Source of the DNA: Bacteroidetes bacterium QS_3_64_15
Lineage (GTDB): Bacteria > Bacteroidota > Rhodothermia > Rhodothermales > Salinibacteraceae
NCBI GenBank assembly: GCA_003022565.1
Contig: PXTN01000007.1
Location: 1-50,835, forward strand
Length of the DNA: 50,835 nt
Direction of reading: 5' to 3'
Under the pieces are notes generated by a model. That model searched no databases. It saw only the letters and a program-made list of their open reading frames with translations, and was not told the origin of the DNA. Made by a program: the position numbers and the translations under genes. How positions within the stretch are numbered: position 1 is the stretch's first letter; every line of letters starts with the position of its first letter. This document shows positions 28,053 to 35,556 of the stretch, one piece after another.

Positions 28053-28109
28053 TCCTACGGTAGGAAGTGTAACGAGTCTTCCTAAACAGTAGCAACAAAC
28101 AGTAGCAAC
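28053..28109. promoter_or_regulatory. candidate operator region between antiporter gene and gdhA
   Basis: A near-palindrome TCCTACGGTAGGA lies at 28053-28065, 44 bp from the antiporter start, and a perfect tandem duplication of AAACAGTAGCAAC occupies 28084-28096 and 28097-28109. Both are in the 228-bp divergent region and could bind regulators of either gene. Confidence 0.45.
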
Positions 28110-28237
28110 CCTCCCAACAGTTTCCAGCGAGGGCATGAGATTATGCGATGAACGGACCTGGAAGCGCTTGCAGTTCGGTCCCGTGCTCATTTTTATGCAT
28201 ATACACCTCTCTGTTCACATGTCGTAACATTTCCCTC

Positions 28238-29617
28238 ATGGAAGCAACGAGCTCGCAGACGAACGGTCAGGTCGAATCGTCGCTCGGCTTTTTCGGCCAG
28301 GTGAACCAGATGTTCGACGCGGCCGCGGCCCAGACAGACCACGATCGAGGCGTCCTCCACCAGATCCGGGCCTGCGACAACGTTATTCGCTTCGAGTTTC
28401 CCATCAAGCGGGACGACGGCACCATCCAGGTCATCCGGGGCTACCGGGGGGAGCATAGTCACCACATGAAGCCTACCAAAGGGGGCATCCGGTACGCGAC
28501 CAGCGTGAACGTGGATGAGGTGATGGCCCTCTCGGCGCTGATGAGCTACAAGTGTGCCATCATGGACGTGCCGTTCGGAGGGGCGAAGGGGGGCGTATGC
28601 ATCGACGCACGCAAATACTCGACGAAAGAGCTGAAGCGCATCACGCGCCGCTACACCTTCGAGCTCGCCCGGAAAGACTTCATCGGTCCCGGAACGGACG
28701 TGCCAGCGCCCGACTACGGCACCGGCAAGCAGGAGATGGCGTGGATCATGGACACTTTTACCCGGATTGGGGACGAGGACTTAAACGCCCTGGCATGCGT
28801 GACAGGCAAACCGGTGGGGCAGGGCGGGGTGCGGGGCCGCACTGAGGCGACGGGCCGCGGCGTCTACTACGGCATTCGAGAGGCGTGCGAGTACGAGAAA
28901 GACATGAAGCGCTTTGGCCTGGAACCGGGCTTAGAGGGCAAGAGCATCGTCATTCAAGGACTGGGCAATGTCGGCTACCACGCGGCCAAGATTCTGGACG
29001 AAGAGGGGGGAGCCGACATCGTCGGGATCGCCGAGATCGAAGGGGCCATCTACAATCCCGACGGACTCGCCGTCGACGACGTGGTCCTTCCCTGTGACAT
29101 CCTCATTCCGGCGGCCCTCGAAGGCGTGATTACCAGCGACAACGCCCCGGACATCCGGGCCACCATCGTCGCCGAGGCGGCCAACGGTCCCGTGACCTCG
29201 CAGGCCGACGACCTCCTACAGAACAAAGAGACCATGGTCATTCCGGACGTGTATCTGAACGCGGGAGGCGTCACGGTGTCCTATTTCGAGTGGCTGCGCA
29301 ACCTGTCGCACATGCGGCACGGTCGCATGAGCCGCCGTTTCGAAGAGCGAAATGCCGAGCGCATTCTCCACGCCGTTGACGACCTGACCACGGAGGACTT
29401 CGATGAGGACCTCCTCGAATCCCTCATCGAGCGTGTCGGCTTTGGGGCGAGCGAGCGAGACCTCGTGAACTCGGGCCTCGAAGATACCATGACCCAGGCG
29501 TACGGCGAGATCCGGGCCATCCGAGAAGAGAAGGGCGTGGACATGCGCACGGCGGCCTTCATCAGCGCCATCGATAAGATTGCAAACTCCTACGAGCAGA
29601 TGGGCATTTTCCCGTAG
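28238..29617 (+). CDS. gdhA: glutamate dehydrogenase (Glu/Leu/Phe/Val family), with apparent internal deletion
   Basis: A 459-aa cytoplasmic enzyme interconverting glutamate and 2-oxoglutarate plus ammonia. Motifs: HHMKPTKGGIRYA, SYKCAIMDVPFGGAKGGV (catalytic Lys region), GPGTDVPAPDYGTG, the Rossmann loop QGLGNVGYHAAK, and VYLNAGGVTVSYFEWLRNLSHMRHGRM, which places it in the mid-length type also found in alphaproteobacteria. Between YNPDGLAVDD and VVLPCDILIPAALEG (junction near 29081) about 30 residues expected from relatives are missing, in frame. The loss lies in the nucleotide-binding domain and may impair the enzyme, or be a sequence error. ATG at 28238 is chosen; the upstream extension is Cys/Ser-rich and not protein-like. 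Confidence 0.9.
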   Translation: MEATSSQTNGQVESSLGFFGQVNQMFDAAAAQTDHDRGVLHQIRACDNVIRFEFPIKRDDGTIQVIRGYRGEHSHHMKPTKGGIRYATSVNVDEVMALSALMSYKCAIMDVPFGGAKGGVCIDARKYSTKELKRITRRYTFELARKDFIGPGTDVPAPDYGTGKQEMAWIMDTFTRIGDEDLNALACVTGKPVGQGGVRGRTEATGRGVYYGIREACEYEKDMKRFGLEPGLEGKSIVIQGLGNVGYHAAKILDEEGGADIVGIAEIEGAIYNPDGLAVDDVVLPCDILIPAALEGVITSDNAPDIRATIVAEAANGPVTSQADDLLQNKETMVIPDVYLNAGGVTVSYFEWLRNLSHMRHGRMSRRFEERNAERILHAVDDLTTEDFDEDLLESLIERVGFGASERDLVNSGLEDTMTQAYGEIRAIREEKGVDMRTAAFISAIDKIANSYEQMGIFP

Positions 29618-30017
29618 GAGGCGGTCCACCCGTACATACGCCGCGCAGGGGGGACGTGCTCTCGCTCCCTGCGACACGAACGGTCTAGCCGCCGATCCGG
29701 AGTTGACAAAAGTTAAAGAGTTGGTTACTTTTCTAAACAACGGCCTGCGGCATGAGCGAATGGTGTGTGCCCTGCGGCGGACGCGAGCTCGGAGCGCACC
29801 TCTCGCGTCGGATGCCAGGCGGTTGGAGACGGGTTTGCCCTAGGATCTTCCAACAGAAGAGCACCAATTCGCATCCAGAAGCGGCTCCGAGTCCGGCTGA
29901 ACGCCGCGCAGATATGCGTTTTTTCGGAAGGGCTTCCGGGAGGGGCTGTTGTCCTCTCCGCACGCCTCGTTCTACAATGCGTTTACGATGCCTTCACATA
30001 AACCACGGCCTACTGCC
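29618..30017. other. intergenic region between gdhA and the lipocalin-like gene
   Basis: 400 bp without a supportable gene; a 103-codon open frame here is Arg/Cys-rich and looks accidental. It includes the promoter-like element at 29703-29731. Confidence 0.45.
29703..29731 (+). promoter_or_regulatory. promoter-like element, TTGACA-17-TACTTT
   Basis: TTGACA at 29703-29708 is followed after 17 bp by TACTTT (29726-29731) in an AT-rich pocket of otherwise GC-rich DNA. It can also be read as GTTG-N20-TACTTTTC, one mismatch from the Bacteroidota -7 box. AAAAGTTAA and TTACTTTT inside it form a near-inverted repeat. It would give a leader of about 280 nt for the lipocalin-like gene. Confidence 0.4.
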
Positions 30018-30497
30018 ATGTATACGGTCCAGCGTCTTCTCGGTCTCGTCTTTGCACTGCTAATCATCGGCCCGACGGGCGCCTGGGCTCAGCTTCCGGC
30101 CAACGAGTTGGAGGGAACGTGGACGATGGTGTCGCGGGAGCTCGTCTATCCGGATTCGGTCGTCAACCAGAGTAAGAACTGGGGAGCCAACTACAAAATC
30201 CTGAACTCGACGCATTTCGCCTGGGGACGGGAGACCGAGGATGGGGAGACGGTGCTCGCGGGAGGGGGACGCTACGAGTACCACCCGGAACGAAACCTGT
30301 ACATCGAGCACGTCCAGTATCATTCGGACCCCTCCCTGAGCGGCACCACGCTCCGGTTCCAGGCCCGCATGGAGGGGGACACGTGGTACCACGTGGGAGA
30401 ACTGGTCGACTTTAAGATCCGTGAGGTGTGGGAGCGAGTGGACCCGAAGCAAGTGCAAGCCGAGCTCCGGAGGGACACAACGTCAGCGGAGAAATAA
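30018..30497 (+). CDS. secreted lipocalin-like (DUF4488-type) protein
   Basis: A 159-aa protein with a Sec signal (MYTVQRLLGLVFALLIIGPTGAWA, cleaved before QLPANELEG). The mature part begins LEGTWTMVSRELVYPD and contains STHFAWGRE, VLAGGGRYEYH, IEHVQYHSDPSLSG, MEGDTWYHVGEL and EVWERVD, the pattern of DUF4488/lipocalin-like beta-barrels of Bacteroidota. The ligand and role are unknown. ATG at 30018 is chosen because it begins the signal peptide. It is convergent with the LOG-family gene, 89 bp between stops. Confidence 0.8.
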   Translation: MYTVQRLLGLVFALLIIGPTGAWAQLPANELEGTWTMVSRELVYPDSVVNQSKNWGANYKILNSTHFAWGRETEDGETVLAGGGRYEYHPERNLYIEHVQYHSDPSLSGTTLRFQARMEGDTWYHVGELVDFKIREVWERVDPKQVQAELRRDTTSAEK

Positions 30498-30586
30498 GTG
30501 ACCGGCTCCAGCGAGCAGTAGCTGCGCTGACTGATCTCGCGCGCATGCTCGCCGCGGGAAAATACCGAGCGGTCGTCGGAGGTCCG

Positions 30587-31759
30587 TTACGCCGCGTTCG
30601 CCTCGTGGGACCGAGTGGCGGCGTGCTCGTCAATAAGCGAGACGACCGTTCCGATGTCGTCGGTGGCCGCGAGGTGGTCCTCGTACGGGGTCTCCTCCGC
30701 CAGGGTCGTCATGAGGGGGTACACCGGTTTCGTCTCGGACCAGTAGGTGCGGTCGAGAAACACCATGGGGCTGGCCGGGCCAAACGTCTCGTAGTGGTTC
30801 TGGGCCGCGTCCATGAACACCTCCTGAATAGTGCCCGCACTGCCGGGGGCGTAGACGACCCCGTACGTGGCGATGGCCAGCAGTCCGTCCTCGCGAATGC
30901 TGTTGGCGAAGTACTTCGCCACGTGCGTGGAGAAGAGGTTTGAGGGCTCGTGGCCGTAGAACCAGGTGGGTACGGCGAGGCTTTCTGCGCGGTCGGGATA
31001 CTGCTCTCGGACGTCGAGGGCCCGGTCGAGGTAGGTGTCGTCTTCGTAGTGCGGAGCGGCGGCAAGGGTGTCAACGGCATCGTCGACCGTGTCGCGCTCG
31101 TACGGCGCCAGCGATGCACCGAGGTTGGCGGCCTCCATTGCGCCCGGTCCGCCGCCGCTGGCGACGAAGAACCCGGCCCGGGTCAGCCGCCAGCCCAGTC
31201 GGGCGACCCGACGGTACAGGGCTGCGTCTCGTTCGAGCTGATGGCCGCCCATGATGCCCACCACCCGCCGATCGGCGCCGTCGTCGGGAAAGAGAAGGTC
31301 GCGCAGGGCATCGTCGATGGCGTGGTCGTGGATGCGGAACGCCAGAGCATCCATGACGGGGGCGTCGTGCCCGTTGCGCTTCCGGTTCTTGAAGTACCGG
31401 TAGATGCGGGCGTCAACGGTCTCGGTTCGCGTCCCGGGCTGGCCCCGCTCATAGCCGTCCACGAGCTCCATGGGAGTGTAAAGGGACGCCCGATACGGCT
31501 GAAAAGGCACCCCCACGAATTCCGGAAAGAGGGTCCCGCCGGTATCGCGCACGTGCTGCTCCGCGGCCTCGGAGAGCTCGCAGCCGAGGAAAAAGGCGTT
31601 CTCGGCCGAGGCGGAGGTGAGTAGGCGCTCCACGGGTGGGCTCGTGAGGTCGACGCCCTGAACGACGACGTTTTGGAGGGACTGCCCCTGCTCGATGCGC
31701 CGACGCAAGGCCTCGGTGGACTCGATTTCGATGACGTCGTAGGGGCAAAAATCGTACAT
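30587..31759 (-). CDS. LOG-family (lysine decarboxylase-like) protein
   Basis: A 390-aa cytoplasmic protein whose middle part has the LOG/Rossmann signatures VVGIMGGHQLERD, FFVASGGGPGAMEAANLGA and YAPGSAGTIQEVFMDAAQNHY, equivalent to the PGGxGTxxE motif. Relatives cleave cytidine/adenosine monophosphates to the free base and ribose 5-phosphate; this long form has about 150 extra N-terminal residues (YDFCPYDVIEIESTEALRRR…). Function is therefore only family-level. ATG at 31757-31759 is chosen; the 77-codon extension upstream runs through a repeat array. It is divergent from the GH97 gene, 378 bp between starts. Confidence 0.85.
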   Translation of the reverse strand: MYDFCPYDVIEIESTEALRRRIEQGQSLQNVVVQGVDLTSPPVERLLTSASAENAFFLGCELSEAAEQHVRDTGGTLFPEFVGVPFQPYRASLYTPMELVDGYERGQPGTRTETVDARIYRYFKNRKRNGHDAPVMDALAFRIHDHAIDDALRDLLFPDDGADRRVVGIMGGHQLERDAALYRRVARLGWRLTRAGFFVASGGGPGAMEAANLGASLAPYERDTVDDAVDTLAAAPHYEDDTYLDRALDVREQYPDRAESLAVPTWFYGHEPSNLFSTHVAKYFANSIREDGLLAIATYGVVYAPGSAGTIQEVFMDAAQNHYETFGPASPMVFLDRTYWSETKPVYPLMTTLAEETPYEDHLAATDDIGTVVSLIDEHAATRSHEANAA

Positions 31760-32137
31760 GAGCGGAATCGGGAGCCAGGGAACGAAGGGCCAGAGAACGA
31801 AGGCAAGACAGCAGCTCCGTCGCGTGCTTGGTGGCACCACTGCGAGGACTCCCGAACGCAAAGCCTCGGGAGCAACCGGTGTACGGATGAGCACCCCGCG
31901 ATGTCCCAGACCGATGCGCGCCGGACTTTGGGGTTTCCTCGCGTGCACTGTATCCTGTGTGCCGACGAAGTGCGGGGCGAAATTGCGCACGAGTCCTCAC
32001 GCAGCGGTGCGAGTCTTCCGCTGCGAGGGCTCCCTCGTCCCGTCCCTCGGCCCCGATCCTTCCCCGTTGCGGTGCCGTTTGTTCGGGCCGCTCCCGTTGC
32101 GCTCGTCCGTGCCCTCACTGCCTGCTCTTTCAACGAC
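31760..32137. other. divergent intergenic region between LOG-family and GH97 genes
   Basis: 378 bp holding the start signals of both genes. A purine-rich short-period array (31762-31803) abuts the LOG start codon. Near the GH97 end a frame in phase with GH97 stays open and includes LTAC, a possible lipobox, discussed under that gene. No promoter box assigned. Confidence 0.45.
31762..31803. repeat. purine-rich 7-9-nt-period array abutting the LOG start codon
   Basis: Units such as GGAATCG, GGAGCCA, GGGAACGAA and GGGCCAGA follow each other; CCAGGGAACGAAGGG and CCAGAGAACGAAGGC are an imperfect direct repeat. On the minus strand this is the leader of the LOG-family mRNA, ending at the start codon and leaving no Shine-Dalgarno sequence. 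Confidence 0.5.
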
Positions 32138-34195
32138 ATGATGACTGCAGCCTCCCCCGACGGCTCCATCACCATCGGGGTCGACCGGGTCGACGAGCGT
32201 CCTCACTACCACGTCCGGGCCGACGGCGACACGCTCGTGGCACCCTCCCCGCTCGGCTTCGACTTCGAGGACGCCCCGCCCCTGCGCGACGGGTTCGAAG
32301 TGATCGGGACGACCGGGCGCACAGTCGACGACACGTGGACGCCCGTGTGGGGCACGCAGGACACCGTGCGCAACCACTTCGCTGAGCGCACAATTCGGCT
32401 GCGAGAGGCCGACGGTCCGGAGCGCCGGCTCACTCTGGTCCTGCGGGCCTACGATGACGGCGTGGCGTTCCGCTATCGCTGGCCCGAACAGCCAAACCTC
32501 GACTCGCTCCGCATCGCATCGGAGGAGACCCACTTTCGTCTCACGGCGGACCACACCGCCTGGTGGATCCCCGACGACTACGACAACTACGAGTGGGTCT
32601 ACCGCGAGACGCCCCTGAGCGCGATCCGGGACCGCGCGACCGCGATCAGCTTCAACTCGTACCTCGAAGACGACGAGGACCGAACTCCCGTCCGCCCGAC
32701 CTCGAAAGAGGACCGGCCCGGGGCCGTCAACCCGCCCCTCACCCTGCGCAGCCCGGACGAGAACCGATACCTGGCGCTCCACGAGGCGGCCCTGACCGAC
32801 TATTCGAGCATGACCCTGCAGGCGGATCCGGATGCGCCTACGACCCTCCGAACCCACCTCGTGCCCCGGCCCAACGGCGTGAAGGTGAAGACGAGCGTGC
32901 CCCACCGGACGCCCTGGCGCGTCCTCCAGATCGCCGACCGCCCCGGCGGTCTCATCGAATCGCACCTTCTCCAAAACCTCAACGAGCCGTCGAAGATCGG
33001 GGACCCCTCCTGGATTGAGCCGATGACGTACGTCGGCATCTGGTGGAGCATGCACATCGGCACACACACGTGGGGCCAAACCGATGCGCACGGGGCCACC
33101 ACCGAGCGGACGAAGCGCTACGTGGACTTCGCCGCCGAACACGACATTGACGGCGTACTCGTAGAAGGGTGGAACGTTGGCTGGGAGAGCTGGCTCCAAG
33201 ACGATAATTTCGACTTCGCCGAGTCCTATCCCGACTTCGATCTCGAAGAGGTCGCCGAGTACGGCCGCGAGAAGGGCGTGGCGCTCATTGGTCACCACGA
33301 AACGGGGGGCGACGTGCCCAGCTACGAGCGCCAGATGGGCGAGGCCTTCGCCCTCTACGACTCAGTGGGCGTGCCGGCCGTCAAGACCGGCTACGCGGGA
33401 CCCATCCGGCCGGAGGGCGTCCACCACCACGGCCAGCAGATGGTGAACCACTATCGGCGCGTCGTGAAGGAAGCGGCCGAGCACAATATCATGCTCGACG
33501 TGCACGAGCCGGTTATGGGGACAGGCATCGAGCGCACCTGGCCCCACATGATGACGCGGGAGGGCGTGCGCGGCATGGAGTACAACGCCTGGAGCGAGGG
33601 CAATCCGCCGCGGCACACCGTCACCCTTCCGTTTACACGCATGCTGGCCGGGCCGCTCGACTACACGCCCGGCATCTTCAACCTGACGCCGGAGGAGACG
33701 ATGCCGGACCACCGGGTGCGCACCACGCTGTCGAAGCAGCTAGCCAACATGGTCGTGCTCTACAGTCCCGTGCAGATGGCCGCCGATCTCATCGAGCACT
33801 ACGAGGGGGAGGACGCGGTCGAATTCATCGAGCGCGTGCCGGCCGACTGGTCGGAGGGCCACGTCCTGAACGCCCGCATTGGGGAGTCCATCACCATCGC
33901 CCGCCGGAAGAAGGACAGCGAGGCATGGTACGTGGGCACGACGACGAATGCCGAGGCGCGCATCCTGACGGTGCCCCTCGATTTCCTCGACGCGGGGCAG
34001 TCCTACGTGGCGCACGTCTTTGAGGACACCCCCGCATCCGACTACGAGGACAATCCGCACGCCTACCGCATTCGCCGCGGGCTCGTGACGACGGGCGGCA
34101 CGATCGGCGCGGATCTCGCTCGCAGTGGGGGGCAGGCGGTGATCCTAGAGCCCGCGACGGCGGGGGATCAGGAAGAATATGGAGCGCTGGAGTAG
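32138..34195 (+). CDS. glycoside hydrolase family 97 alpha-glucosidase
   Basis: A 685-aa enzyme of GH97, the SusB family. Three catalytic glutamates are visible: E388 (HHETGG), E457 (DVHEPVMGTG) and E481 (GMEYNAW). Their spacing, 69 and 24 residues, equals that of the two bases and the acid of Bacteroides SusB (E439, E508, E532), so an inverting alpha-glucosidase is expected. Other signatures are TPWRVLQIADRPG and YVGIWWSMHIG. It would release glucose from alpha-glucans. From the ATG at 32138 no signal peptide is present, odd for a periplasmic family. An in-frame GTG at 32072 would add 22 residues with LTAC, a weak lipoprotein signal containing arginines. Divergent from the LOG gene. Confidence 0.92.
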   Translation: MMTAASPDGSITIGVDRVDERPHYHVRADGDTLVAPSPLGFDFEDAPPLRDGFEVIGTTGRTVDDTWTPVWGTQDTVRNHFAERTIRLREADGPERRLTLVLRAYDDGVAFRYRWPEQPNLDSLRIASEETHFRLTADHTAWWIPDDYDNYEWVYRETPLSAIRDRATAISFNSYLEDDEDRTPVRPTSKEDRPGAVNPPLTLRSPDENRYLALHEAALTDYSSMTLQADPDAPTTLRTHLVPRPNGVKVKTSVPHRTPWRVLQIADRPGGLIESHLLQNLNEPSKIGDPSWIEPMTYVGIWWSMHIGTHTWGQTDAHGATTERTKRYVDFAAEHDIDGVLVEGWNVGWESWLQDDNFDFAESYPDFDLEEVAEYGREKGVALIGHHETGGDVPSYERQMGEAFALYDSVGVPAVKTGYAGPIRPEGVHHHGQQMVNHYRRVVKEAAEHNIMLDVHEPVMGTGIERTWPHMMTREGVRGMEYNAWSEGNPPRHTVTLPFTRMLAGPLDYTPGIFNLTPEETMPDHRVRTTLSKQLANMVVLYSPVQMAADLIEHYEGEDAVEFIERVPADWSEGHVLNARIGESITIARRKKDSEAWYVGTTTNAEARILTVPLDFLDAGQSYVAHVFEDTPASDYEDNPHAYRIRRGLVTTGGTIGADLARSGGQAVILEPATAGDQEEYGALE

Positions 34196-34196
34196 G

Positions 34197-34258
34197 GCGT
34201 GTTCTGTATTGCGGATCGGCCCCGCAATACGCCCAACGCAATACGCACTACAGATCGG
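34197..34258. repeat. two-armed heptamer array with strong hairpin between convergent genes
   Basis: After the GH97 stop, GTATTGCGG (34206-34214) and CCGCAATAC (34222-34230) form a perfect 9-bp stem with a 7-nt loop. The right arm continues as 7-nt units GCAATAC, GCCCAAC, GCAATAC. The following unit GCACTAC contains the stop codon of the minus-strand neighbour (34248-34250). It probably acts as a bidirectional transcription end. Confidence 0.7.
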
Positions 34259-34691
34259 TTGTCCGCTCCACGGCGCCGCTGTAGCGCTCCTTCCAGCCCT
34301 CGATGCTTTCCTCAGAAATGCTGTCAACCTCGTCGGCGATGTCCTCAATCGAGGTGCGGATGGCGTCCACCTCTTGCTGCACGAGCGCCTGATTTTCCTC
34401 TTCGGGCAGGTACATGTTGATCGCGGCGAGCTTGTTTTTGAGCACGTCGGAGAGCATCTGCTGGATCTCGCGGATCGACTGCCGGCGGATCTGGCGCTGT
34501 CGCCGCCGCACGGCCCAGAAAATGAGGCCGTGAAGGAGGCCCACCCCCACAGCGATCAAAGCAATGAGCCGCCAGAAGGCGAGGCCCGAGGGGCCGGCGA
34601 TGAGAGACACTCCAAAGATGACGAGAAGACCCGCGCCGCTGAGCCAAAGCTCAATGTGCTTGACGAAGGAGGTGGGGAGACGGTTAAGCAT
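34248..34691 (-). CDS. membrane protein with degenerate histidine-kinase-like helix
   Basis: A 147-aa protein with two membrane segments (about 16-35, LWLSGAGLLVIFGVSLIAG, and 40-60), then a basic stretch RRRQRQIRRQ and a long helical region. SDVLKNKLAAINMYL resembles the DHp helix of sensor kinases (H-E/D-L-R-N-P-L), with Asp where the phosphorylated His would be; there is no ATPase domain after it. It may be a decayed kinase or a dimerising membrane protein without kinase activity. Two further ATGs lie upstream (34730, 34757); 34691 is chosen as nearest to the first membrane helix. None has a good ribosome site. Confidence 0.65.
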   Translation of the reverse strand: MLNRLPTSFVKHIELWLSGAGLLVIFGVSLIAGPSGLAFWRLIALIAVGVGLLHGLIFWAVRRRQRQIRRQSIREIQQMLSDVLKNKLAAINMYLPEEENQALVQQEVDAIRTSIEDIADEVDSISEESIEGWKERYSGAVERTTDL

Positions 34692-34845
34692 AGCGGGACA
34701 GTTCGTGTTGATGATGACGAGCGTTTTCATTTCAGTGTAGGGCAAAGTCGGTACCAACGAACATTTTGTAGATGTGAGTCCGTCGGAGGATTCACTGGAG
34801 AAACGGGAGGAGAGGCTGGGGAGCGCGGCGCGGCAGGTCCATTGA

Positions 34846-35049
34846 CGGGAGCGTCCTGCCGCCTACCGTACGGGACGCACTGCTCCCGTACAACCGTCGA
34901 TTCGCTCAGCCCTCGGTGACGCTACCGATTCGACCGCCGACGACTTCAAGCCGAGCGAGACGCGCGAGCGCCTCATCCGCGGGTTCGACATGCTAGAGGA
35001 CAAGGTGGTGAACAACCCGCCGAAGAAGCACGGCAATCTGCCACTGTAG
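34846..35049 (+). pseudogene. C-terminal fragment of an unknown protein
   Basis: A frame open from 34846 to a TAG at 35047-35049 ends in clearly protein-like sequence (…DDFKPSETRERLIRGFDML… then …NNPPKKHGNLPL). The only ATG, at 34990, would leave 19 codons. The upstream part is bounded by a stop at 34843-34845 and has no start. It looks like the remaining end of a deleted or decayed gene. I do not recognise the family. Confidence 0.45.
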
Positions 35050-35122
35050 TGCTGTTTCAGGTGTGAGGGCGGGAACGTGGAAAGAGGGGGAAGGAAGAGA
35101 CTACCGGTAGGTTCTCGAGAGA

Positions 35123-35142
35123 TCCTCTGTTGCTACAGAGGA
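35123..35142 (-). terminator. hairpin after the GIY-YIG gene
   Basis: TCCTCTGT and ACAGAGGA form a perfect 8-bp stem with a 4-nt loop, 15 bp downstream of the GIY-YIG stop on the minus strand. No long U-tract follows. Confidence 0.5.
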
Positions 35143-35157
35143 GCAGCTAACGACGAT

Positions 35158-35442
35158 CTATGCGTCTTTTTGGATGAGCTGCTCCTTCGCCGGCCGGCGG
35201 AGCTGCTTGATCGCGTGCTCCCGTTGCATCGCGTCGGACTTTGTGTCGTAGGTTTCGGCGTGGATCAGTTCGACCGGCCGACGGCCGCGGGTGTATTTGG
35301 CGGCGGTGCCCTCATTGTGCTCCGCCACGCGCCGCTCCACGTCCGTCGTGTAGCCAGTGTAGTAGGTGCCGTCGCTGCATTCGAGGACGTAAACGTAGTG
35401 GTCCCCGGAGGCGGCGGGATCGTCGTCGGTCGAGGACGCCAT
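35158..35442 (-). CDS. GIY-YIG nuclease superfamily protein (UPF0213 type)
   Basis: A 94-aa protein with the single-domain GIY-YIG fold: HYVYVLECSDGTYYTGYTTD carries the two aromatic/Gly strands, followed by DVERRVAEHN with the catalytic-type Arg, and AMQREHAIKQLRRPAKEQLI. Relatives (YhbQ/UPF0213) are small proteins of uncertain role, some with nuclease activity. The ATG at 35440-35442 is chosen; the longer frame runs through the repeat array in the divergent promoter region shared with the RAM-domain gene. Confidence 0.88.
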   Translation of the reverse strand: MASSTDDDPAASGDHYVYVLECSDGTYYTGYTTDVERRVAEHNEGTAAKYTRGRRPVELIHAETYDTKSDAMQREHAIKQLRRPAKEQLIQKDA

Positions 35443-35472
35443 GGGAGGGACTGTTACGACTGAGTGTGTACG

Positions 35473-35504
35473 TTTGGGCGTCTGGGCGTTCGGGCGTATA
35501 TTTG
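35473..35504 (+). promoter_or_regulatory. Bacteroidota-type promoter TTTG-N20-TATATTTG
   Basis: TATATTTG at 35497-35504 is a perfect TAnnTTTG -7 box, with TTTG at 35473-35476 twenty bases upstream as -33 element. Transcription would start near 35509, giving a leader of about 50 nt for the RAM-domain gene. The spacer is formed by the left arm of an octamer array. Confidence 0.7.
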
Positions 35505-35556
35505 TCGTGCATTCCGACGCCCACACGCCTCACCCGCACAAACGCCCACACGCACG
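35473..35556. repeat. two-armed octamer array embedding a promoter
   Basis: Three left units fit TNYGGGCG: TTTGGGCG, TCTGGGCG, TTCGGGCG (35473-35496). After 20 bp of AT-richer DNA come five right-arm octamers of opposite sense (35517-35556), among them ACGCCCAC and AACGCCCA. The right arm ends exactly at the ATG of the RAM-domain gene, leaving no Shine-Dalgarno sequence. In the mRNA only the right arm would be present. Confidence 0.75.

Larger units (their letters stand above)
34692..35157. other. mostly non-coding region with a gene fragment and palindromes
   Basis: 466 bp containing the C-terminal fragment at 34846-35049. Beyond it lie the perfect palindromes CTACCGGTAG (35101-35110) and TCTCGAGA (35113-35120) and a terminator-like hairpin (35123-35142). 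No complete gene is seen. Confidence 0.5.

Noticed and set aside
29752-30063. 103-codon open frame before the lipocalin-like gene
   Set aside because: Cys/Arg-rich, overlaps the start of a convincing signal-peptide gene in another frame.
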